From assembly GCF_032884065.1 (NCBI RefSeq), contig NW_027062649.1, positions 2,215,355 to 2,279,354 on the forward strand: 64,000 bases of DNA, read 5' to 3'. Under the pieces are notes generated by a model. It did not search any database and was not told the DNA's origin. It saw only the letters and a list, made by a program, of their open reading frames with translations. The translations under genes and the position numbers were made by a program. The stretch is from Artemia franciscana (Eukaryota > Arthropoda > Branchiopoda > Anostraca > Artemiidae). Positions 1 to 64,000 of the stretch are shown one piece after another. Each line of letters starts with the position of its first letter. Positions within the stretch are counted from its first letter, which is position 1.

Positions 1-123
1 TCTTTTTGGTTGATTTAGTCATTCTCTTCAATAATCTAATGATTTTTGATTTAATGATTTTTTATGCAATGTAAAAAAAAAACACTAGAAATAGTGGTAG
101 ATCACTAGGTTAGGCAACCCTGG
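1..123 (-). mobile_element. hAT-like MITE, copy cut by the window start
   Basis: This stretch is the reverse-complement relative of the complete small element at 61862-62013. Shared parts include the terminal CCAGGGTTGC motif (here read on the minus strand from 123), the ACTAGAAATAGTG..ATCACTAG segment and the TTCTTCAATAATCT segment. The left terminus lies before base 1. The CAGGG..GTTGCC terminal style resembles hAT-family non-autonomous elements, but no target duplication can be tested here because one end is missing. Confidence 0.6.
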
Positions 124-902
124 GTGCAAGTCTTCTGCTTATTGGATTGGACCTTACCCTAGCGGCGTAGGAAGGGTTTTATTTGGTGGTTTTATGGGGG
201 AAGAGGACTCTAAAAAAGACTAAAAAAAGGACAATTAACGTTAGATGGAAAATAAATAGACAATACAGGGAAAAGCTCGATATTTTGGGGAGGACACAGG
301 CCGAAGCCCGTCCTTCTTTTGTGTGAGTAAATACTAAGACTTATTTTTTTAATGGGTGGCTATGCAGTAAATCAATAGGAGACTATTATAGCGAAAATGT
401 GGCGAAGTTTAGAATTTTTTGGAAGTGTCTGCTTTGAAAAATGCGCTCATTTGAAGAGTACATTGATAGTTACATAAGAAAAACGCTCAAATGGTGTGAA
501 TAGGCCCATCTGGTGATGCTGCTACTACTACTGACGTGAGGCTAGTCCAGCTACACATGCCCTCCTTTCATCGGTGGTACAGATACGGCCAGATCTTTGT
601 GTGGGAAGGGAAGACTTAACCCTAGAGGGATACTGAAGAGTGCATTTGAAACTTGGTTTTTGTGTATTTTAGCAAATATTTCTTAGAAACTCTTGTTTTG
701 AGGGTCTTTGCACAATGTTTCCGACTGTTACTCTCTATGTAAAGGTATGCTTTACAGGATTTACCCTCTGTACAAAACGATCGGCTGATTTGACATTTTA
801 TCCAGTTGTCTTGTCTATCTTTTCTTCTAGTTGTCAACATGATTGTAATATTTCTACCTTCAGTCTCTCTTTAGTTTATGTACATTTTAATTACTTTTGT
901 AG
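124..902. other. LDH upstream region, probably intron after a non-coding first exon
   Basis: No coding gene is visible here. The last bases, a pyrimidine-rich run ending in TTTTGTAG at 895-902, form a good splice acceptor just before the LDH start codon. This suggests that at least one non-coding 5' exon and the promoter lie further left, possibly outside the window. I could not point to a convincing TATA box or initiator. Confidence 0.4.
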
Positions 903-914
903 AAATAGTTCAAA

Positions 915-34197
<33,283 letters not shown>

Positions 34198-34301
34198 ATT
34201 TTTTTTAACTTTTTTTTTGCGTTTCTTGACAAGTGCATATAAACCCGGTGTTGGAACCGGTCCAATGTTGTGTATTCTCTATTTCTTTTGTTTAGGTGTT
34301 G

Positions 34302-34307
34302 AATAAA
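34302..34307 (+). promoter_or_regulatory. LDH polyadenylation signal AATAAA
   Basis: A canonical AATAAA lies 105 bases after the stop codon, followed by T-rich sequence. The mRNA probably ends at about 34320-34340, just before the MITE at 34346. Confidence 0.75.
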
Positions 34308-34345
34308 GCCTTATCGTTACTTCTTTGCATTTCGATAGATATTAA

Positions 34346-34924
34346 GGCCGTGATTAAGTGAACTTGAAAACATCGAGCATCGAAACATCAAAATTGAAGT
34401 TAGGGTAGCCTTCTGTCTCTCAATTCTCTAGAGACTGTCGATTGTCTAAAACCCTTCAATTAGTACTTATTCATTGGCGGAAATAGCAGGTTAATTATAT
34501 CAGCTTGTCAATTTGGTCTCTAGGGGGATCTGAAATGATTCTTTCCGGCAAAAAACTTGTAAAAATTTTAGGTAGCTGAAAATATTCTATGGGACTGTTC
34601 GAAAACAGGAAAATATATCGAAAAATGGTTGCAATCATCTTACAGGTTATTGTCTTCTGCTCATGATAGTACCAATTTTGTTCTAAAAGCAATATCCTTC
34701 ATAGAGTACACTTGTGAAAAAGAGCTGGACATTTTCTAAGATTTCTAAGCAATTAGAGGAAATAGAGCAAAATTCTAGCAAACATTTTGTAGCATCTTCA
34801 AGAAGCTACGGCCTGATATTAAAACCGGTATCTTCCGCCAATGAATATTTGAGTACTTTTTAAATATAATTTTTCAATTTTAACATGGGATTTTCGAGTT
34901 CCATCAGTTCACTTAATCACGGCC
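34346..34924. mobile_element. 579-bp MITE with 19-bp terminal inverted repeats and TTAA duplications
   Basis: The ends are GGCCGTGATTAAGTGAACT (34346-34364) and its exact reverse complement (34906-34924). TTAA stands on both sides (34342-34345 and 34925-34928). Inside, ATTCATTGGCGGAA near 34468 is matched by its complement near 34840, so subterminal inverted repeats are present. There is no transposase. TTAA targets are typical of piggyBac-type transposases, which is an inference from the target site only. Confidence 0.88.
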
Positions 34925-34928
34925 TTAA

Positions 34929-37900
34929 AATTATCGTTGGACACAAGTTTACTAAAAACCACTAACGGAAGGGGATTCACAGTCCTCCCTCTAATGCCCA
35001 AAGCATTGAACCCCTCCATCCTAGTGTGTTTTGACGGCCTTGTCAGCTTCGATAGTTCAACTGTTGTTAAGGCCATACAATATCTGAAAAGATCACTCTA
35101 TCTCGACCATTACAAAATGTTTTAGTTTATGTGGCCAAATTATTTAGAATTGATGGGGCGGTCTTGCCATAACTTGTAGAGCTTATATTAGAAAAGACGA
35201 CAGGAAACTAAAAACTGATTCCTATTTCCCGGAAATCTTAGATGAACCATTTAACTTCCTCGTTTTTTTTGCTGGAAATTGAGATGTTCAGTTTTAATGA
35301 AACCTGTGTCATCAGAAATTGTAATTTTTTGTTTCACTTAAACCGAGCAGAATTTTTCTTTTTAAACCCAAGGAAGGGCAGTTCCTAAAAATATTCTAGT
35401 ATACCTGCCCAGAAAATGTCAAAAATTACTTCATAGGAATTATTTTTTGAGTGATTTTTCCACTTTGAGAGCCTCCCTGTGGTGGTATGCGTTTTCATTG
35501 ACAAACTCGCCTACAAAAGGTAAGTATATTTCACTGTCTTTTTATTCAAATTTCACAGTTAAACTACATTTTCGACAGATTTTGATGATAGCTAGTCCCG
35601 TTTGAGAATTTGATAACGGATCCCTTGTCTTTGAGACGGTCAGCTGACGCTGAGGCTCGCAAAATGATTTTTAAGGTATTGTATGGTTTTATTGACACAT
35701 TTCTGAATACTTGCAGCTCACATTCTAAAACCCAGCAAGTTCCGTTTACTTATAAAATTCATCTAGTCCCATCTTATCTACTACTACTACTAACGTGCAA
35801 CTAATGTAACGCTGCTTTTTCTGAATCACTGCCGCTAAAATTGGGTTAAACTATCCTACCAAGTCACAGAAGAATTTACGGTGCTTTAAACTCTATCTGC
35901 AAGGTTGAATTTCATCTTCCTACTCATCAGTTTATTCTTTGGCATAGATTTATCCACGGTGTACGATCTTCTAACCCTAAACTAGCCCCAAGTTCAATAG
36001 GGCTTGTTGCAATTAATTTCATCAGGTTCGTCAATGAAAAAGGCCCGGGGTTGCTTGACAGTGGTCGCATGAAATCAATTTCAACCAATCAGAGGCTTTA
36101 CCACTGATAAATCTACTAATATTAAATACAATTCGCTCTATTGAACGAGGGGAAGGTCTTTCTGTAGAGCCTAAGCGTGGTATTGTATATGAAGAACCGT
36201 TTTTTTGTCAAGAGAATGTATTTTATTTTGAACATTGCGTTTTGGTAATTACAAAACCGCGTAGATATAGTGTTCCTTTAAAACGAGCCCTCTATAGTAT
36301 TCCAGTACCTCGCCCAGGACCCTATCCAGGATTTTATTTTTTGGTGGTGGGGTAAAAACACATCAAAAATTTGGTTAAATTCATTCTTGTTACATTTTTA
36401 CGAGTTAGACAAACATTTGGGGGGGGGGTCAAGCCCTCCCCCTGGATATAACCTTGACCTCGCTAGCATTGAAGAAAAAAGAAGACAAATCAGTGCTATC
36501 CATGCAAACAAGAGATCTTCCTGGTTGTTTAAGTCAGGGGGCCGAAAGTTTCCTTTACAAGGTTTGCGGTAATGACGATTCCAACGGTATACTTTTCATT
36601 TCGACGCCATTTTGAAACTCTTGCTTTCATTACTTTTGGTTCATCAGTTGCGTTCGTTTCAGCGCTTCCGCTATCCCCAAATTTTCAGGGGTTTCTTCTG
36701 AAATGTTACAAAAACAGTTGAGCCTAGAAACGTCAAAGCTTTAAATCCGGCACTGACTGAACTATTTTGGGTTTTATAGCAGAAAGATAATATTTGAGGA
36801 CGCAGTTATGTATCTCTAAAACTTTTGGCAAATAAAAAAATAATTGATATTAAGCGTTTAGGCGAACGTTTCTATGGGCAGAAATTTAATATGCATGAAT
36901 TAGAGTTGTAAATAGTTTTAGATAATAAAAATATAATTTTAATAACTTATTAAGCAAACTTCTGAATACGCTTTTACTTCCCAGTAATTCTGGAGTAGGC
37001 AAAATTTCGTTAATGAGCCACTACTGCTTCACATAAAATTCTATTGCTGATTTCTAAGGAATCCTCAACCTAAGTGCCAGAAAAACCTTCACTACTCCCC
37101 CTCTTCCCCCCCCCAAAAAAGCCAAATTACCTTCAAGAAGGCTTTTTGGGTTTAATAAATAGTCTCAAAAAATGGCCATTATACAAAAGCCAGGATTTTT
37201 ATCCAATCTTTTTACCTTATAAGAAGTCTTCATGGGAGAGAACCGCGATATAATAATAATTTTCTTTTGGTTGTTTCGAAATTAGGGTTATTAGCGCAGT
37301 ACCATTTTTGCCAGTGTTGCCACGTTGAACAGCGAAAATAAATAAGCCAAACTAAATAAGTAGATTTATCACCACCTCTAGGGCAAAAATTCAAACATTA
37401 ACAAAGATAACTACACCTTTCTAGGAAATCTGCACGTTTTTAGGCTGTCTGGTGGCTCATGTTTTTAACTTATTTCTTTGCTAATTTTTTAGTCATGTTT
37501 CTTTCTTTTAAACTTGGCTGCCGCTACTAATAAGAACCGCCAAAATACATATGCAGGTCTTTTCTAATAAACATTGAATTCCCTCTTTTTCCTAATATTT
37601 TAAAATATGAATGTTTGTGCAAATTTAATCTTAACCAATTCCAATGGTCGCATTTCATTCTAACTGGCCATGCTACTTCAAATGGCTAGGTATAGGTACA
37701 TATTCATAAATTAACTTCCACATTTCACTAAAATGTTTTTCACGTACAAAAATGGCAGTACATTGGAGCTTTTAATGGTCATAGACTGGACGCCTTAATG
37801 ATCTTCGGTACTTACGTGTTATAGCGCCCACAATATGATCATTCTTGATCTATAATGACACCGGTTTTCTGTGTCCACTCGGAGATAATCAGCCTACCCT

Positions 37901-38099
37901 GAGCGGGAATAAACGGTAAATACGTAGGTGTATTTTAATCAAATATGTGATAGATAGGTGGTGAGGTATTTAATATATTACTTTCTGGGTGGCTGCGCTT
38001 TCCATAATTCTCTGTTGTAGTTTCCATCAATTCGTTACTAAAGTATTATATTTTCATCATATTTTGGTATATTTCATTAAGATTAACCGATCTTTCTTC
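34929..38099. other. Intergenic region between LDH and MAT
   Basis: No clear gene is seen. At about 36010-36330 the plus strand has two linked frames with few stops (see findings). GC tracts occur at 36420-36430 and 37105-37117. The rest is AT-rich and unrecognised. Confidence 0.5.
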
Positions 38100-38880
38100 T
38101 ACAAATAACTGCTCCTTAATAAAATGTAAAAAAACAACACATTTTTGTTTATCCACTTATCTGTATAATCTATTCTGTATAACAAACCACTTTTTGAACA
38201 AACGCACCTGAATGCCCTCTCGTCTATTCATACCTCAAAAGCACGATTTTCCTACTAAAGACCTAAATTGGCCTCAGCAAACCTCATACAATGGTCCTTG
38301 CATAAAGTTATGGTTTTTGACCCACTCCTTTTAAGGTTAAATGCTTAAATCTGGGTAGAACCCATATCAATATTTCAATTTTTACCAAACAGTGGCGCAG
38401 CTACTGGGATGGCTGTCCCTGGGCGCAGCCTCCAAAGGGGTGCGAACATTGTCCCAGGTGCTGAAAACTAACTACGCCTCTGCTCCCTAATTCACCAAGT
38501 ATTTTTTTTTCTTACAAACATTGTAATGTCAGCTTTAAATATTTTTTTCTTTTTTATCATAGCTGAGGTGCCTGAATTTTTTTTTTTTTTACAATTAACT
38601 GCTTTTTAATATCTTATCTTAATAAAATGTAAAAAAAACTAACACATTTCTGTTGAACTTATTTTGTGTAGCAAGCCGCCTACTAAATGACCGTACCCGG
38701 AATGTATCTTAAAAGTACCATAAAAACGGTTTTTGCTTTCTAGATTCATGCCTCAAGACAACGATTTTTCAAAAAAGACCTAAATTTCTCCCAGCAAGCC
38801 TCAGATAATGGTAAATACATTAAGTTAAGAGTTTTCTCACCCACTCCTTTTAAGGTGAAATGATTAAGTATGGGTATACG
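38100..38880 (+). repeat. Diverged tandem duplication, offset about 490 bp
   Basis: A segment from ACAAATAACTGC..AATAAAATGTAAAAAAAC through AAGACCTAAATT..CAGCAA.CCTCA to CCCACTCCTTTTAAGGT at 38100-38360 recurs at 38589-38880 with insertions and substitutions. Confidence 0.85.
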
Positions 38881-39072
38881 GTACACAGCTATGATGAGTA
38901 ATTCAATCAATCTCAGATTCCGTAATCGGTTACAAAAACAGTGATATATGTGAGCTTTTAATACTGATTGTTTTCTTGTCGCAGTAGTTCCGATCAAATC
39001 AGCCATCGCCAAGGTTTCTACAACCGTTCGTAACCATACGGCAAAAAAAACCTATACTTGAGATTTTAGACG

Positions 39073-39305
39073 ACTCGTGGAATTACATTCGTTGTTGTGG
39101 TTTTCTTTTGAATATTTTATGTTAACTACTTTTGACGTTTAGCCCTAATATATTTTTTTGAACGTTTTCATGAGTGACGTCAAGAAACGTCACTTCCTTG
39201 AAACACCTTGCAACTCGTGGAATTACATTCGTTGTTGTGGTTTTCTTTTGAATATTTTATGTTAACTACTTTTGACGTTTAGCCCTAATGACGTTTAGCC
39301 CTAAT
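39073..39305 (+). repeat. Identical 77-bp direct repeat, offset 140 bp
   Basis: 39073-39149 and 39213-39289 (ACTCGTGGAATTACATTCG.. to ..TTTAGCCCTAAT) show no difference. The last 16 bases, GACGTTTAGCCCTAAT, repeat once more at 39290-39305. The 63-base spacer contains a hairpin AGTGACGT-CAAGAA-ACGTCACT (39173-39194), which includes TGACGTCA. Confidence 0.95.
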
Positions 39306-40188
39306 TAAAAACAAAAGCACCAATGTCCAACACCACAGATGAAAAAAGTTGCATATCAGATTTAAACAAAATCTGGGTATGACGATCCGATGACATCGAA
39401 TCGAAAATTAGAATTTGTATCAGAACTCTGGTGATTTGGGATAAATGTTATGAGGAAAGGATAAATATGAAATTTTCAATAAGATTCCGCTTTTTCTGTA
39501 AGAATTCCGTAAGTGCTTTCTTTCTTCCATAGACAGGCATCGAATTCCGTAGATTTGCGGAAAAATCCGTAGAATTGGAAACACTGACCATCTGCTTCGA
39601 AATCTTTTCGAGAAGAGTTGATTTCCGACAAAGGCCCTATAAGGTTTGCTCTTGCTGATTTCGTTATGTTAACCAACTAATCAAAACAAGTTTAGTACAT
39701 GTAAACCGTTTATTAACCCATTTTGTTATTTTAATAACAAAAATGTTACCAACATAATTTGATAGTCAACAGATGTAAAACTAAAAAAGCAACAAAATCG
39801 TAACTACCTGATTCGAGGTTGTCAAAATGAGGTTCACATCGTTATATTCCGTCAGCCGGCCCCGGAGTGTTTTCGGAAAGTGCTCTTTTCCGCTTCGAAT
39901 TTTCGGAAACACAACACAAATGAGTGCTCCTTTTTCGCTACACGCATTTGCAGCAAAACCCAGCATGTCGAGTAAGGGTCATTTACATAAAGCTTTCATT
40001 TATAATTTAGGCTGTTTTAAACCGCGGCATTTGAAAGTAGCAGAGGAAATGAACTCTTCCCTGCTTTTAAAGGGTTTCAAAGTTATTTTATACGGGACTT
40101 CAGCCAATGCGATAGATCGCCCCATTATCCTGTTTTGGTTAAGTAGTGTCACTGTTTTTAGATGAACTACATTTCCGTTTGAATTCTG
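39306..40188. other. Region downstream of MAT; ambiguous open frames
   Basis: A plus frame 39827-40165 and a minus frame 39966-39781 overlap. The minus frame looks protein-like and is followed by a donor-like CAG|GTAGTT (minus, near 39808), but I recognise neither. No canonical AATAAA for MAT is seen on the minus strand between 40600 and about 39990. Confidence 0.35.
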
Positions 40189-40290
40189 AAAAAATGATGA
40201 CGAAATGTCATCATTTTCAAAAATGAAAATGTCATCATTTTCGAAATGTCATCATTTTCAAAAATGAAAAAATGATGACGAAATGTTTGT
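40189..40290. repeat. Cluster of inverted and direct repeats of GATGACGAAATGTCATC
   Basis: AAATGATGACGAAATGTCATCATTT is itself nearly palindromic. ATGTCATCATTTTC and its complement recur four to five times over 100 bases. RNA from either strand would form strong hairpins. It lies 310 bases downstream of the MAT stop. Confidence 0.85.
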
Positions 40291-40600
40291 CAAGACAGCT
40301 TTTAGGAGTTACCTTTGCCAGCACAATAATCATTGCACTATTACAATCAATATAATTATTATAATGAATAACATTGAACATACAGCCCAAATAGGGGCAA
40401 GAATTTAGAAAAAGACCAATACTCAACGTTGGTATTTGGGGGCTTTACCGAGAGGTCGGCAGAGGGAATGTAAACTCGATGTAGCCTTTTACCACACTCA
40501 AAGTCTTAAAAAAGGAACAGAGTATAAATAGATGGCACTATTAAAAAAATAACTACTGGCAGCGTTGATAGAAGAAGGAAAAGAAAGGGAGAAACTTCAT

Positions 40601-63422
<22,822 letters not shown>

Positions 63423-63530
63423 CTGTAACACAGAACTGAAGTTTAAAAAGCAAGTTTAAAAACAAACAAAAAAGCAAGAAAAACGAAGAACATGTTTCTG
63501 TGATCCTTCTAGGAAAACTACAAATATAAA

Positions 63531-64000
63531 ACAGTTCGTGGTAACGAACTGTAGTAAGGAACGACCCGGCTCAATAGTAACCGGAACTAAAAAACAGAAC
63601 TTTATATCAATAGGTACATCAAAAAATTCGTATTTTTATGCTGATTTTAAATATATAAGCTTCATCAAGTTCAGTTTAACCCATCAAGAGTTAGGAGCCT
63701 GACAAAATTTGCCTTATTTTAGAAAATAGGGGGGAAACACCCCCTAAAAGTCATGGAATCTTAACGAAAATCACACCATCAGATTCAGCATACCAAAGAG
63801 CCTAAATGTAAAAGTTTCAAGCTCTTATTTACAAAAATGAGGAATTCTGTATTTTTTGCCGTAAGACAGATCACGGATGCATATTTATTTATTTTGTCGT
63901 TACTTCTTTCCGTTGAGGAGGACTGTCACCTCCTCAACGTCCCGCTCTTTACGCTCAAGTTTTTTGTTTTTTTTTAAAGTAGAACTGTGACAAAGAGTCA
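63531..64000 (-). mobile_element. Foldback-type repeat, family B, copy 5, cut by the window end
   Basis: This is the reverse complement of copies 1 and 2. The terminal hairpin (9-bp stem ACAGTTCGT) is at 63531-63552, the body runs to about 63895 (AACTTTATATCAATAGGTACATC, CCCATCAAGAGTTA), and the palindromic head begins near 63905 (GAGGAGG..CCTCCTCAACG, CTCTTTACGCT). It stands 109 bases upstream of a MAT exon. Confidence 0.8.

Overview
The window is nuclear DNA of an arthropod-like animal. It is AT-rich and packed with introns and transposons, and only about 2 kb of the 64 kb is recognisable host coding sequence. Splice sites follow GT..AG. The methionine adenosyltransferase has the residue choices I know from insect orthologues (for example GGPMGD and the C-terminal TYGHFGR..FSWEQ stretch). 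A crustacean, possibly a brine shrimp, fits the style of the RTE-type LINE and the repeats, but the species is a guess from memory and not established.

Two convergent host genes can be rebuilt. L-lactate dehydrogenase lies on the plus strand: five coding exons at 915-1037, 6219-6510, 12813-12986, 19712-19953 and 34033-34197 join without a frame break into a complete 331-residue protein, with AATAAA at 34302. S-adenosylmethionine synthase lies on the minus strand: six exons at 63422-63187, 58278-58135, 50916-50698, 45812-45630, 42569-42436 and 40703-40601 give about 339 residues to the stop. Its start and roughly the first 55-65 residues lie beyond the right edge. The two genes do not interact directly; one serves fermentative and redox metabolism, the other makes the methyl donor SAM. 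Their 3' ends are about 6.4 kb apart.

The rest is introns and intergenic DNA built from repeats. There is a frameshifted RTE-type LINE (about 16.4-19.25 kb) with three further fragments. A Jockey/CR1-type LINE keeps its 5' part at 6.6-8.3 kb, and a 3' end of that general kind lies at 23.2-24.0 kb. SINE-like copies include one with a clean 9-bp target duplication (47841-48160). Other elements are a 579-bp MITE with TTAA duplications directly after the LDH poly(A) signal, a hAT-like 152-bp MITE, two related foldback families, and a Helitron 3' end whose helicase-motif segment has become a four-copy tandem repeat (55448-57345). Long AT and GA microsatellites and many minisatellites complete the picture.

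The most unusual pattern is duplication of exon pieces inside introns. A 240-bp tandem copy of LDH exon 1 has an intact donor and would bring a stop within four codons if spliced in (a possible poison exon). Two decayed copies of the start of one MAT exon lie upstream of the real one. In three places flanking DNA is duplicated on both sides of a long microsatellite. I found no bacterial-type system, CRISPR array, rRNA or convincing functional tRNA.
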